DNA of 64,000 bases from Pseudomonas cedrina subsp. cedrina (lineage in GTDB: Bacteria > Pseudomonadota > Gammaproteobacteria > Pseudomonadales > Pseudomonadaceae), in the NCBI RefSeq assembly GCF_001983175.1, contig NZ_MNPW01000008.1:186001-250000 (forward strand), in the 5' to 3' direction. Every line of letters begins with the position of its first letter. Position 1 is the first letter of the stretch. This document shows positions 8,518-17,898 of the stretch, piece after piece. A program made the translations under genes and the position numbers. The notes beneath the pieces are model-generated. The model was not told the DNA's origin, searched no databases, and saw only the letters and a list, made by a program, of their open reading frames with translations.

Positions 8518-9477
8518 TTGTCCTCTCCCATCCCCGTCACCGTCCTCAGCGGCTTCCTCGGTGCCGGCAAGACCACCTTGCTGCGCCATCTGCTCAAGGC
8601 CGAGCACGGCCTGAAAATCGCCGTGATCGAAAATGAATTCAGTGACGCCGGTATCGACACCCAACTGTTGGGCGCGGAGCCGGTGCAAGTCATGACCCTG
8701 TCCAATGGCTGCGTGTGCTGCACCATCCACACCGACCTGACCAAAGCCCTGTACCTGTTGCTCAAGCGCCTGGACAGCGGTGAGATCGCCTTTGACCGCC
8801 TGGTGATCGAGTGCACCGGCCTGGCCGATCCGGCCCCGGTCGCCCAGACCTTTTTCATCGACGAGGAACTGCGCGAGCGCTACATCCTCGACGGCATCAT
8901 TACCCTGGTGGACGCCGCCCACGCCGAGCATCACCTGACCCAGACCATCGCCCAGGCCCAGATCGGTTTTGCCGACCGCCTGCTGGTCAGCAAGCGCGAC
9001 CTGGTGGATGAGGCCACCTTCAATGCCCTCAGCGAACGCCTGACCCGCATCAACCGTCGCGCGCCGATCCGCGTGGTGGACCATGGCAACATTGACCTGG
9101 CCGAACTGCTCGATGTGCGCGGCTTCAACCTCAACGCCGGCATGAGCCTGCGCCCGGTGAGCGCCGCGCCGTCCATGGACCGCATCTCAAGCCTGGTACT
9201 GCGCACCGACCAGCCGCTGGATATCGACCGGCTCAGCGCGTTCATGAACGAACTGCTGGAAGACCACGGCAAGCAACTGCTGCGCTACAAGGGCGTGCTG
9301 AACATCGCCGGGGAAGAGCGGCGCATGGTGTTCCAGGGCGTGCTGAAGCTTTACGGGTTCGATTGGGATACCGAGTGGGAGGAGGGTGAGGCGCGGGAGA
9401 GTGTGATTGTGTTTATTGCCGATGAGTTGCCGGAAGACAAGATTCGCGAAGGCTTTGCCAAGGTCTACCAACCCTGA
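8518..9477 (+). CDS. yjiA: CobW/YjiA-family metal-binding GTPase, 319 aa
   Basis: G3E-family GTPase, a metallochaperone-like protein. The P-loop GFLGAGKTTLLRHLL lies at residues 12-26, the metal-binding GCVCCT (CxCC motif) at about 63-68, and the guanine-specificity motif SKRD at about 158-161. A CobW C-terminal domain fills the last 100 residues. The TTG at 8518 is chosen because AAGGAG at 8506-8511 sits six bases before it and the protein then begins SSPIPVTVLSG; a TTG further upstream in the same frame has no such site. Its place after cstA-yjiX matches E. coli yjiA. Confidence 0.9.
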   Translation: MSSPIPVTVLSGFLGAGKTTLLRHLLKAEHGLKIAVIENEFSDAGIDTQLLGAEPVQVMTLSNGCVCCTIHTDLTKALYLLLKRLDSGEIAFDRLVIECTGLADPAPVAQTFFIDEELRERYILDGIITLVDAAHAEHHLTQTIAQAQIGFADRLLVSKRDLVDEATFNALSERLTRINRRAPIRVVDHGNIDLAELLDVRGFNLNAGMSLRPVSAAPSMDRISSLVLRTDQPLDIDRLSAFMNELLEDHGKQLLRYKGVLNIAGEERRMVFQGVLKLYGFDWDTEWEEGEARESVIVFIADELPEDKIREGFAKVYQP

Positions 9478-9497
9478 CTTGAAACACGGTCAAAACT

Positions 9498-9583
9498 GTG
9501 GGAGCTGGCTTGCCTGCGATGGCGGTCTGTCAGTTATCCCATCATGACTGGACCACCGCTATCGCAGGCAAGCCAGCTCCCAC
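9498..9583. repeat. REP doublet
   Basis: GTGGGAGCTGGCTTGCCTGC and its exact inverse enclose about 40 bases with further symmetry (GCGGTCTGTCAG / CTGGACCACCGC). It lies between the convergent GTPase and glyA genes, just before a terminator. Confidence 0.92.
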
Positions 9584-9614
9584 AGTTGACCCTGTTTCAA
9601 GTTGAAATTGGCAT

Positions 9615-9645
9615 AAAAAAGCCCGGCTCTTCAGCCGGGCTTTTT
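9615..9645. terminator. bidirectional rho-independent terminator
   Basis: The GCCCGGCT / AGCCGGGC stem is flanked by six A residues on the left and five T residues on the right, so it can end transcription in both directions. It serves the GTPase gene on the plus strand and glyA on the minus strand. Confidence 0.93.
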
Positions 9646-9661
9646 GTTCAAGCAACCGCTA

Positions 9662-10915
9662 TCAAGCGCCGTACACCGGCAGCTTCTTGCAGATGGCCTT
9701 GACCTTCTCACGCACCGCATCGATCACGGCTTCGTTGGAAAGGTCCGCCAGGATGTCGCAGATCCAGCCGGCCAGTTCCTTGCACTCGGCTTCCTTGAAG
9801 CCACGAGTGGTCACCGCCGGGGTGCCGAAGCGCAGGCCGGAGGTGACGAACGGCGAACGTGGGTCGTTCGGCACGGAGTTCTTGTTCACGGTGATGAAGG
9901 CTTTGCCCAGGGCAGCGTCAGCATCCTTACCGGAAATGTCCTGCTTGATCAGCGACAGCAGGAACAGGTGGTTCTCAGTACCGCCGGAAACCACGTCAAA
10001 GCCGCGCTCGATGAACACGCCGGCCATGGCCTTGGCGTTCTTGACCACTTGTTGCTGGTAGGTCTTGAACTCAGGCTGCAACGCTTCCTTGAAGCAGATC
10101 GCCTTGGCGGCGATCACGTGCTCCAGCGGGCCACCCTGGGCGCCCGGGAATACCGCGGAGTTCAGCTTCTTCTCGATCTCGGCATTGGCGCGCGCCAGGA
10201 TCAGGCCGCCACGTGGACCGCGCAGGGTCTTGTGGGTGGTGGTGGTGACCACGTCAGCGTAAGGCACCGGGTTCGGGTAGACGCCAGCAGCGACCAGGCC
10301 GGCCACGTGGGCCATGTCGACGAACAGGTAGGCGCCAACCTTGTCAGCGATTTCGCGGAAGCGTGGGAAGTCCAGGATCTGCGAGTAGGCAGAGAAACCG
10401 GCCACGATCATTTTTGGCTTGTGCTCGACCGCCAGGCGCTCGACTTCGTCGTAGTCGATCAGGCCGTTGGCATCGATACCGTATTGAACGGCGTTGTACA
10501 GCTTGCCGGAAGAGGAAACGCTGGCGCCGTGGGTCAAGTGACCGCCGTGGGCCAGGCTCATGCCCAGGATGGTATCGCCGCCTTGCAGCAGGGCTAGGTA
10601 CACGGCGCTGTTGGCTTGGGAACCGGCGTGGGGCTGGACGTTGGCGTAATCGGCGCCGAACAGTTCCTTGGCACGGTCGATGGCAAGCTGCTCAACCACG
10701 TCGACGTACTCGCAACCGCCGTAGTAGCGCTTGCCTGGGTAGCCTTCGGCGTACTTGTTGGTCAGCACCGAACCTTGAGCCTCCATCACCGCAGGGCTGG
10801 TGTAGTTTTCCGAAGCGATCAGCTCGATGTGCTCTTCCTGGCGCACGGCTTCTTGCTCCATGGCGGCAAAGAGATCGGCGTCGTACTTGGCAATAGTCAA
10901 ATCACGGCTGAACAT
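9662..10915 (-). CDS. glyA: serine hydroxymethyltransferase, 417 aa
   Basis: PLP enzyme that converts serine and tetrahydrofolate to glycine and methylene-tetrahydrofolate. The PLP lysine lies in VVTTTTHKTLRGPRGG (about residues 221-236). The N-terminus MFSRDLTIAKYD and the segment EEHIELIASENYTSPAVMEA are diagnostic. The ATG at 10,915 gives the standard 417 aa and has GAGGA upstream; the longer in-frame extension (MRTA) is not used in the family. Pseudomonads carry more than one glyA, and the window does not show which copy this is. Confidence 0.96.
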   Translation of the reverse strand: MFSRDLTIAKYDADLFAAMEQEAVRQEEHIELIASENYTSPAVMEAQGSVLTNKYAEGYPGKRYYGGCEYVDVVEQLAIDRAKELFGADYANVQPHAGSQANSAVYLALLQGGDTILGMSLAHGGHLTHGASVSSSGKLYNAVQYGIDANGLIDYDEVERLAVEHKPKMIVAGFSAYSQILDFPRFREIADKVGAYLFVDMAHVAGLVAAGVYPNPVPYADVVTTTTHKTLRGPRGGLILARANAEIEKKLNSAVFPGAQGGPLEHVIAAKAICFKEALQPEFKTYQQQVVKNAKAMAGVFIERGFDVVSGGTENHLFLLSLIKQDISGKDADAALGKAFITVNKNSVPNDPRSPFVTSGLRFGTPAVTTRGFKEAECKELAGWICDILADLSNEAVIDAVREKVKAICKKLPVYGA

Positions 10916-11047
10916 GGCGGTCCTCAAGGATCGGGGGCAGAAAAGGAGGGCATTCTAACCCAATGGGTTTTAGATGGCATATGAAAGGACATCATGTCGC
11001 GGATAAGCGGGGTTCACTTGGGGATAGGCGGTGCCTGGGCGGACGCT

Positions 11048-11120
11048 ATCGCAGGCAAGCCAGCTCCCACACTTGATCGGGTTCACACAGTCAAATGTGG
11101 GAGCCGGGCTTGCCCGCGAT
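11048..11120. repeat. REP doublet
   Basis: ATCGCAGGCAAGCCAGCTCC at 11,048 faces GTGGGAGCCGGGCTTGCCCG at 11,097-11,116. The two arms are from slightly different subtypes (CCTGCGAT versus CCCGCGAT). It lies between glyA and the divergently placed 3' end of the GGDEF-EAL gene. Confidence 0.88.
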
Positions 11121-11146
11121 GAGGCCATTCACCCTGCCACAAAACC

Positions 11147-14100
11147 TCAGTCGAACATGAACAGCGCATCATTGCTGAACTGCGCCGCAAACCGATTCGC
11201 CGGCATCGGCCGCCCGAACAGATAACCCTGCACCTCATCGCAGCCATGTTCGCGCAGGAAGTCCAACTGCTCATGGGTCTCCACGCCCTCGGCGATCACC
11301 GCCAGGTTCAGGCTGTGGGCCATGGCGATAATGGCGCGGGCGATCTGTGCATCCTGCTCGCCGGACGGCAGGCCATCGACGAAGGTGCGGTCGATCTTCA
11401 GCACATCGATAGGGAATTGCTTGAGGTAGTTGAGCGATGAATAACCGGTGCCGAAGTCGTCCACCGCAATGCTCAGGCCCAGGTTCTTCAGGCTGTCGAG
11501 GATCTGCATGGCCTCGTTGACTTCGCGCATCAGGATACTTTCGGTCAGCTCCAGCTCCAGGCACGCCGGCGGCAAGCCGGTATCCTTGAGAATGGTGGCG
11601 ATGCGCGTGCCGAGCTGGCCGTCGGAGAACTGCCGCGCCGAGATGTTCACCGAGACTTTCGGCACGCGCACCTTGTTCTGGTGCCAGCTCTTGAGCTGGC
11701 GGCAGGCTTCGCTGATGACCCAGTCGCCGACATCGACCACCAGGCCCAACTCTTCCAGTACCGGGATGAAGTCTCCCGGCGGCACCAGCCCGCGACGTGG
11801 ATGGCGCCAGCGCAGCAGGGCTTCGGCGCCGGTCAGGCGCTTGCCGTCGCCGCTGAACTGTGGCTGGTAATAGAGCACGAATTCGTTCTGTTCCAGGGCG
11901 TGACGCAAGTCGCTTTCCAGCTCCAGGCGTTCCAGCGCGCTGGCGTTCATGTCGGCCTGGTAGAACTGGAAGTTGTTCTTGCCGCGTTCCTTGGCGTGAT
12001 ACATCGCCGTGTCGGCGTTTTTCATCAACTGGCTCAGCTCGTTGCCGTCCTGAGGGCTGAGGGCGATGCCGATGCTGGCGGTCACGAAGAACTCGCGGCC
12101 TTCCAGTACAAAGGGCTTCACCAGGCTGGCGAGGATCTGCTCGGCCACATGAATCGCGCGGTTCAACGCCAGTTCACGGTTGACCCTTGGTTGCAGCAGC
12201 AAGGTGAACTCGTCGCCGCCCATGCGCGCCACGGTGTCGTCTTCGGCCACGCAGCCCAGCAGGCGCGTGGCCATTTCCTTGAGCATGCGGTCGCCGGCGG
12301 CGTGGCCCAGGGAGTCGTTGATCGGTTTGAAACGGTCGAGGTCGAGGAACATCAGCACCACCCACGACTTCTGCCGCTCGGCCGCCTGCAACGCGGTGTG
12401 CAGGCGGTCCTGGAACAGCGTGCGGTTGGGCAGGTGGGTCAGGGCATCGTAATAGGCCAGGCGGTGAATACGCTGTTCGCTGGCCTTGCGCTCGCTGATA
12501 TCACTGAAGAAACACACGTAGCTGGCCAGGTCGCCTTCATCGTCGAACACGGCGGTAATGCCGACCCACGCCGGGTAATGCTCGCCGTTGCGGCGCTTGA
12601 GCCACACTTCGCCTTCCCAGGTGCTGTGCTGGTGCAATTGCTTGAGCACGTAGCGCAGGTGCGCTTCCTGCTGTTCGTCGACGGTGAGCATGTTCGGCAA
12701 CTGGTCGAGTACATCGCTCACCGCGTAACCGCTGACCCGGCTGAACGCCTCGTTGGCCTGCACGATGTAGCCCGCCGGGTCGGTGATCAGGATCGCCGAG
12801 GTGGAGTGTTCGAATACCGTGGCCGCCATGCGCAGGTCTTTCTCGGCGCGCCGCTGCTGGCTGATGTCGCGACCTACACCGAGGATGCCCTCGAAAGCGC
12901 CGTGCTCATCCCATACCAGCACCAGGCGCAGCTCGATCGGCACCTTGCGCCCGTCGGCGCGCAGGCAATCGAACAGGAACAGTTGGGTTTGAATGTCATC
13001 ACGCAGCGTGTTCAGCGCCTCAAGATTGCCCAACGCGCGGCTGACCTGTTCCATCAGGCTATAAATGCCGTTCAGTTGCTTCGGATTGGCGATGATCGAC
13101 TGCCAGCCGTGCTTGAACACCCAGTCCACGTCATAGCCCAGCACCGCATTGACCGAAGGGCTGATGTAGTTGAGGGCCAGTTGGCTGTCGGTGGAGCAGA
13201 TCACGTCGCTGATGCTTTCGGCCAGCATGCGGTAGCGCTTTTCACTGTCGCGCAGGGATTCGCTGGCTTCGATCTGGTCGGTGATGTCCTTGGCCACGCC
13301 GATAATGCGGGTGATTTGCGCCGTCTTGTCGCGCGCCAGGGCTTGTTCGCGAATGTCGAAGCGGCGCCACTGGTTATTGCGATGGCGGAAGCGCAACTGG
13401 CACTGCAATTGGGTGGTATAGCCGATCTGGCGCTGTTGCTGGCGCAAGTCGTGATAATGCTCGGCGTCTTCGGGGTGCAGCAGGATTTCCCAGAAGTACT
13501 CGCCCATTTGCTGCAGTTCGGCTTTGTTGTAGCCGAGGGTATGCCCCAAATGGTGGTTGCTGAAGATCATGCGCTGGCTGATGACGTCCTGCACATACAG
13601 GTGGTCTGGCACAGTGCGGACCACGTCCGACCAGAACCCCTCACGCTCCACCAGCGACAGCTCGATCAGCTTGCGGCTGGTGATATCGCTGATGCTGAGG
13701 ATCACTGCCTTGAAATCGTCCTGCTGCTCCGGCAGGCGCATGACCAGCCACAGGTATTGGTCGTTGCCGGCCACGTCCTTGAGCTGGATCTCAAGCTCCA
13801 ACTGGTTCTGGCGGGCCAGGAAGGCTTCGAGTATCGAGTAACCGATCGCGGTGGCGTTGTGCGGGCAGTCATCGATCAAGCGGTCCCAGGCTTCTTCGCA
13901 GGAACTCACATTCAACAGGCGCACCGCCACCTGGTTGACCTCGGTGACGCGCAGCTCCTTGAGCAGTCGCTTGCGCTCGTCGGGGTTGTCCTGCAGCCAG
14001 GCATGCAATTGTTCGCGGGTCTGCAACGAGGTCTTGTCGAAAAAGGCGTTGAGGCCAGACAGGTCAAGCACGCACAGGGCCACGCCGGTGCCTTCGAAAA

Positions 14101-14998
14101 TGTCCTGGTAGCGCCGCCGGCCCTCATTGACCTGGCGCTGACGGCGGCGCATGTTCAGCAACACGATCACAGGGATCAGCGAGAACGCCAGGCCCAGCAG
14201 GCATTTACCGATAAACGCCGGCAGGAGTTGTTCCAGCACGGCGGTGCGGTCGAACAGCCCGCGCAATTGCCAGTCGCTTTTGCTCAGGGGCGTGACCAGT
14301 ACGCTTTTGTTCATTTCGTCCGGCGTCAGCGCGCCGGCCCATTGCGCTGGCATGCCGCTGTCACGGCTGACGACGCGATGGTTGAGACGATTTTCGATGA
14401 CCCATGTCGGGCGTTGGCCCTGGCTGTCCTGGCGCGTCAGGCTGGCCAGGTAGTCGGGTGTCAGGCGCAATGCCCAATACATCCTCGAGCCGCCGCTGGG
14501 CTGGTGCAGCAGCAGGTAGATGAGGCTGCCGTCGTTGCTGTTGCTCAGGTAATAGGATTGGGAGTGGCTGCGCTGGACCAGCTCTTCGAGCCAGGCGCCA
14601 TCCTGGCTGTCGGTGGCGCTGTCACTGATCATCGCGCCGCTGGGGGCGAGCAGGGCGACGCTGCGCAGCTCCGGCAGCGAGCGCTGCAGCATGCGCATCA
14701 AGGCCACTTGCTGTTCGCTATCGCGGGGAGGCTCGACCATCGGCAGCAGGTTCAGGGCGATTTTGGCGCTGAGGGCCATGTTCAGGCTGATCTGTTCAGC
14801 CAGGTCGGCGCTGTAGTCGATGGTGTATTGCTGCTGGTCCTTCTGGTTTTGCTGCAGTTGATCCAGCAGCTGCCAGAACAAAAGCGCGAGCAGCATGAGG
14901 ACAAGCGTCGCCAACGCGCCCTTGAGGGTGCCGTGCAGGGGCGCTCCCGGCGCTATATGAGCGGCGCGCAGGGGAGTTGGCGGCGTGACTTTGGACAA
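11147..14998 (-). CDS. membrane PAS-GGDEF-EAL cyclic-di-GMP protein, 1283 aa
   Basis: Large bifunctional c-di-GMP signalling protein. TM1 lies at about residues 29-48 and TM2 at about 268-287, with a periplasmic sensor of about 220 residues between them. At least four PAS/PAC modules follow (about 295-830), then GGDEF with an intact MGGDEF signature (about 922-927) and EAL with EALLRWRHP intact (about 1057-1065). Phosphodiesterase motifs DDFGTGYSSL and ESILMREV are present, so neither domain is plainly dead. The start is TTG at 14,998, preceded by AGGA at suitable spacing; the next in-frame Met lies inside TM1. Whether it makes or degrades c-di-GMP cannot be told from sequence. Confidence 0.93.
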   Translation of the reverse strand: MSKVTPPTPLRAAHIAPGAPLHGTLKGALATLVLMLLALLFWQLLDQLQQNQKDQQQYTIDYSADLAEQISLNMALSAKIALNLLPMVEPPRDSEQQVALMRMLQRSLPELRSVALLAPSGAMISDSATDSQDGAWLEELVQRSHSQSYYLSNSNDGSLIYLLLHQPSGGSRMYWALRLTPDYLASLTRQDSQGQRPTWVIENRLNHRVVSRDSGMPAQWAGALTPDEMNKSVLVTPLSKSDWQLRGLFDRTAVLEQLLPAFIGKCLLGLAFSLIPVIVLLNMRRRQRQVNEGRRRYQDIFEGTGVALCVLDLSGLNAFFDKTSLQTREQLHAWLQDNPDERKRLLKELRVTEVNQVAVRLLNVSSCEEAWDRLIDDCPHNATAIGYSILEAFLARQNQLELEIQLKDVAGNDQYLWLVMRLPEQQDDFKAVILSISDITSRKLIELSLVEREGFWSDVVRTVPDHLYVQDVISQRMIFSNHHLGHTLGYNKAELQQMGEYFWEILLHPEDAEHYHDLRQQQRQIGYTTQLQCQLRFRHRNNQWRRFDIREQALARDKTAQITRIIGVAKDITDQIEASESLRDSEKRYRMLAESISDVICSTDSQLALNYISPSVNAVLGYDVDWVFKHGWQSIIANPKQLNGIYSLMEQVSRALGNLEALNTLRDDIQTQLFLFDCLRADGRKVPIELRLVLVWDEHGAFEGILGVGRDISQQRRAEKDLRMAATVFEHSTSAILITDPAGYIVQANEAFSRVSGYAVSDVLDQLPNMLTVDEQQEAHLRYVLKQLHQHSTWEGEVWLKRRNGEHYPAWVGITAVFDDEGDLASYVCFFSDISERKASEQRIHRLAYYDALTHLPNRTLFQDRLHTALQAAERQKSWVVLMFLDLDRFKPINDSLGHAAGDRMLKEMATRLLGCVAEDDTVARMGGDEFTLLLQPRVNRELALNRAIHVAEQILASLVKPFVLEGREFFVTASIGIALSPQDGNELSQLMKNADTAMYHAKERGKNNFQFYQADMNASALERLELESDLRHALEQNEFVLYYQPQFSGDGKRLTGAEALLRWRHPRRGLVPPGDFIPVLEELGLVVDVGDWVISEACRQLKSWHQNKVRVPKVSVNISARQFSDGQLGTRIATILKDTGLPPACLELELTESILMREVNEAMQILDSLKNLGLSIAVDDFGTGYSSLNYLKQFPIDVLKIDRTFVDGLPSGEQDAQIARAIIAMAHSLNLAVIAEGVETHEQLDFLREHGCDEVQGYLFGRPMPANRFAAQFSNDALFMFD

Positions 14999-15114
14999 GC
15001 TGTGATCCTGCGGTTTGGCTGGACTGGCGCGCGACGTGCACTATAAGCCGGACGCCCGGAGGGCGGCTAGCATGCCTTGACTTGTGGCAAAGTGCCAGCC
15101 CCGCCTGGCGGCTA

Positions 15115-15726
15115 CTACAGTGTGCCGCTGGTGTGGATCAGGCTGTCCGCCAGCCGGCCCAGGATCGCAAGGGTGAACAGGCTGATAACCACAGAAGCCG
15201 TGCGGTTGATGGTGTGCGGCGTCAACCAGGCGTAGCCGCCCCGCTTGATACGGGCGCCAAACAGCACCCACGCGCACCCCACCGGTATCACCACCAGCGT
15301 GAACTGGGCGACGAACTGCATGTACAAGGACACATCGGTAAACGTCTGGATCGGCACAATAAACGAAACGATCAGCAACCCCTTGGGGTTGATCAGCGTC
15401 AGCATAAAAAACTGCAGGTTGGACACCCGTGCTTCAGGCGGGGACTTAAGTGTCTCGTCGGGATTGCGCCACAGCAGGTATGAAGTCCTGATCAAATAAC
15501 AGATCGAGGCGAACTGCACCACTTTCAGCCCCCAGGGCGCACTGTCGCCGAGATGGCTGAACAAGTAGCCCCAAAAGGAGATTTGCCCCAGATAGGCCAG
15601 GCACTCCAGCAGGCTCAGCGGCCAGGCACGCCTGAACCCCTTGAGTATCCCCGAGCGCAACAGCAACGTGTTGGTGGGCCCCGGCATTAATAGCAGCAAA
15701 CCGAGTGCGGATAGGACGCCGAGCAT
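15115..15726 (-). CDS. LysE-family exporter, 203 aa
   Basis: Inner-membrane amino-acid or metabolite exporter of the LysE/RhtB superfamily. The N-terminal LLLLMPGPTNTLLLRSG holds the conserved PGP motif in TM1. The later INPKG segment in the fourth hydrophobic stretch is also a family feature, and about six TM segments fit. The ATG at 15,726 has CAGGAGA upstream. Substrate unknown. The divergent neighbour ettA starts 160 bp away. Confidence 0.85.
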   Translation of the reverse strand: MLGVLSALGLLLLMPGPTNTLLLRSGILKGFRRAWPLSLLECLAYLGQISFWGYLFSHLGDSAPWGLKVVQFASICYLIRTSYLLWRNPDETLKSPPEARVSNLQFFMLTLINPKGLLIVSFIVPIQTFTDVSLYMQFVAQFTLVVIPVGCAWVLFGARIKRGGYAWLTPHTINRTASVVISLFTLAILGRLADSLIHTSGTL

Positions 15727-15886
15727 GAAGGGTTGTCTCCTGGAGACTGGGGGGCAGGGTCGGCTAATCTAACAGATAGATTTCGATACGCCCGGCCACT
15801 TGGGTTAACCTTGGGGATTGGCAATGCTATGTACAGCGCCATGACGCTACGTAGGCCTGTTCTTACTTTTTCATGAGGTCCACATT

Positions 15887-17551
15887 TTGGCTCAATACGT
15901 CTTCACCATGCATCGGCTGGGCAAAGTTGTCCCACCGAAGCGGGAAATCCTTAAAAACATCTCGCTGTCCTTTTTCCCTGGCGCCAAGATCGGCGTGCTC
16001 GGCCTCAACGGCTCGGGTAAGTCCACGCTGTTGAAAATCATGGCCGGTGTCGATACCGAGTTCGAAGGCGAAGCCCGCCCGATGCCCGACCTGAACATCG
16101 GTTACCTGCCACAGGAGCCGATCCTCGACCCGACCAAGACCGTGCGTGAAGTGGTCGAAGAGGCCGTCAGCGTGATCAAGGACGCCCAGGCACGCCTGGA
16201 CGAGGTCTACGCCGCTTACGCCGAACCGGATGCCGACTTCGACAAGCTGGCCGCCGAACAGGCCAAGCTCGAAGCCATCCTGCAGGCCGGCGACGGTCAC
16301 AACCTGGAGCGCCAGCTGGAAGTGGCCGCCGACGCGCTGCGCCTGCCGGCGTGGGACGCCAAGGTCGAGTTTTTGTCCGGTGGTGAAAAACGTCGCGTGG
16401 CCCTGTGCCGCCTGCTGCTGTCGGCTCCCGACATGCTGCTGCTCGACGAACCGACCAACCACCTGGACGCCGATTCCGTCGCCTGGCTGGAACATTTCCT
16501 TCACGATTTCCCGGGCACCGTGGTTGCGATCACGCACGACCGCTACTTCCTGGACAACGTGGCCGGCTGGATCCTCGAACTCGACCGTGGCGCCGGCATC
16601 CCTTACGAGGGCAACTACTCCGGCTGGCTGGAAGCCAAGTCCGACCGTCTGGCCGCCGAATCCAAGCAGCAGTCGGCCCACGAAAAAGCCATGAAGGAAG
16701 AACTGGAGTGGGTGCGCAAAGGCGCCAAGGCCCGCCAGTCCAAATCCAAAGCCCGTCTGCAACGCTTCGAAGAAATGCAGTCGCAGGAATTCCAGAAGCG
16801 CAGTGAAACCAACGAGATCTACATCCCGGCCGGCCCACGCCTGGGTGACAAGGTCATCGAGTTCAAGAACGTGTGCAAAGGCTATGGCGACCGCGTGCTG
16901 ATCGACAACCTGTCGTTCTCCATGCCAAAAGGCGCGATCGTCGGCGTTATCGGCGGTAACGGTGCGGGTAAATCCACGCTGTTCCGCATGCTGATGGGCA
17001 AGGAAACCCCGGACTCCGGCAGCATTGAGATCGGCGAAACCGTGCAGTTGGCCTGCGTGGATCAGAGCCGTGAAGACCTGGATGGCAGCAAGACGGTGTT
17101 CCAGCAGATCTCCGACGGCTCCGACCAGATCCGTATCGGCAACTATGAAATCCCGGCGCGCACTTATGTCGGCCGTTTCAACTTCAAGGGCGGCGACCAG
17201 CAGAAGTTCGTCAAGGACCTGTCCGGTGGTGAGCGTGGTCGCTTGCACCTGGCCCTGACCCTGAAAGAGGGCGGCAACGTCCTGCTGCTCGACGAACCGT
17301 CTAACGACCTCGACGTTGAAACCCTGCGTTCCCTCGAAGAAGCCCTGCTGGACTTCCCGGGCGCCGCCATTGTGATCTCTCACGATCGGTGGTTCCTTGA
17401 CCGCGTCGCGACGCACATTCTGGCGTACGAAGACGACTCGCAAGCGGTGTTCTTCGAAGGCAACTACACCGAGTATGAAGCGGACCGTAAAAAGCGCTTG
17501 GGTGAAGCAGCTGCCCAGCCGCACCGCGTACGGCATAAAAAACTGGCCTGA
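15887..17551 (+). CDS. ettA: energy-dependent translational throttle protein EttA (ABC-F), 554 aa
   Basis: Cytoplasmic ABC-F ATPase that binds the ribosomal E site and gates the start of elongation according to the ATP/ADP ratio. Two ABC domains are present: Walker A GLNGSGKST (about 39-47) and GGNGAGKST (about 357-365), with signatures LSGGEKRRV and LSGGERGRL. Between them lies the P-site interaction linker, rich in K/R (GAKARQSKSKARLQRFEEM). The start is TTG at 15,887, because the family begins MAQ-[YF]-V-[FY]-T-M-H-R. No membrane domain is present, as expected. Confidence 0.96.
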   Translation: MAQYVFTMHRLGKVVPPKREILKNISLSFFPGAKIGVLGLNGSGKSTLLKIMAGVDTEFEGEARPMPDLNIGYLPQEPILDPTKTVREVVEEAVSVIKDAQARLDEVYAAYAEPDADFDKLAAEQAKLEAILQAGDGHNLERQLEVAADALRLPAWDAKVEFLSGGEKRRVALCRLLLSAPDMLLLDEPTNHLDADSVAWLEHFLHDFPGTVVAITHDRYFLDNVAGWILELDRGAGIPYEGNYSGWLEAKSDRLAAESKQQSAHEKAMKEELEWVRKGAKARQSKSKARLQRFEEMQSQEFQKRSETNEIYIPAGPRLGDKVIEFKNVCKGYGDRVLIDNLSFSMPKGAIVGVIGGNGAGKSTLFRMLMGKETPDSGSIEIGETVQLACVDQSREDLDGSKTVFQQISDGSDQIRIGNYEIPARTYVGRFNFKGGDQQKFVKDLSGGERGRLHLALTLKEGGNVLLLDEPSNDLDVETLRSLEEALLDFPGAAIVISHDRWFLDRVATHILAYEDDSQAVFFEGNYTEYEADRKKRLGEAAAQPHRVRHKKLA

Positions 17552-17574
17552 TTCGGGTCGGTGGTTTGAAAGAG

Positions 17575-17598
17575 CGGAGCCTTCGGGCTCCGTTTTTT
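17575..17598 (+). terminator. rho-independent terminator of ettA
   Basis: The CGGAGCC / GGCTCCG stem has a TTCG tetraloop and is followed by six T residues, 24 bp after the ettA stop. Confidence 0.95.
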
Positions 17599-17630
17599 GT
17601 GGTTTTTTTCAGGCAGACCGAGGTGGGTTC

Positions 17631-17711
17631 ATCGCAGGCAAGCCAGCTCCCACACCTGACCGCGCCGAGGCTGATGTACTCGATCAATGTGGGAGCTGGC
17701 TTGCCTGCGAT
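17631..17711. repeat. REP doublet
   Basis: ATCGCAGGCAAGCCAGCTCC at 17,631 and its inverse at 17,689-17,711 enclose about 35 bases. It lies between the ettA terminator and the gdhA promoter region. Confidence 0.92.
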
Positions 17712-17898
17712 AGCGGTTCAACTGTTGGTGCATGCTCTAAATTGAAATCCCTTTTTTGGTGCGATAAAGCGCACTTATTTATATGCAGCGCACCATTTAA
17801 ATTCACAAAGGCGACATTTTGCCCTGTCGCAGTGCGAAATGAATTGATAAAGTCCGGCTCAATTTCCCTTAACAACAATCAATTTGCCGAGACTTTTC

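Noticed and set aside
6088..9084. Very long open frame on the minus strand (998 codons) opposite cstA, yjiX and the GTPase gene
   Set aside because: It runs antisense to three well-supported genes; its composition (many His, Gln, Arg) is the usual shadow of high-GC coding DNA.
11681..15046. Long plus-strand open frame (1121 codons) opposite the PAS-GGDEF-EAL gene
   Set aside because: Antisense shadow; the minus-strand protein has intact GGDEF and EAL motifs and the plus-strand one shows no domain.
15863..17536. Minus-strand open frame of 557 codons opposite ettA
   Set aside because: Shadow of ettA, which has complete ABC motifs.
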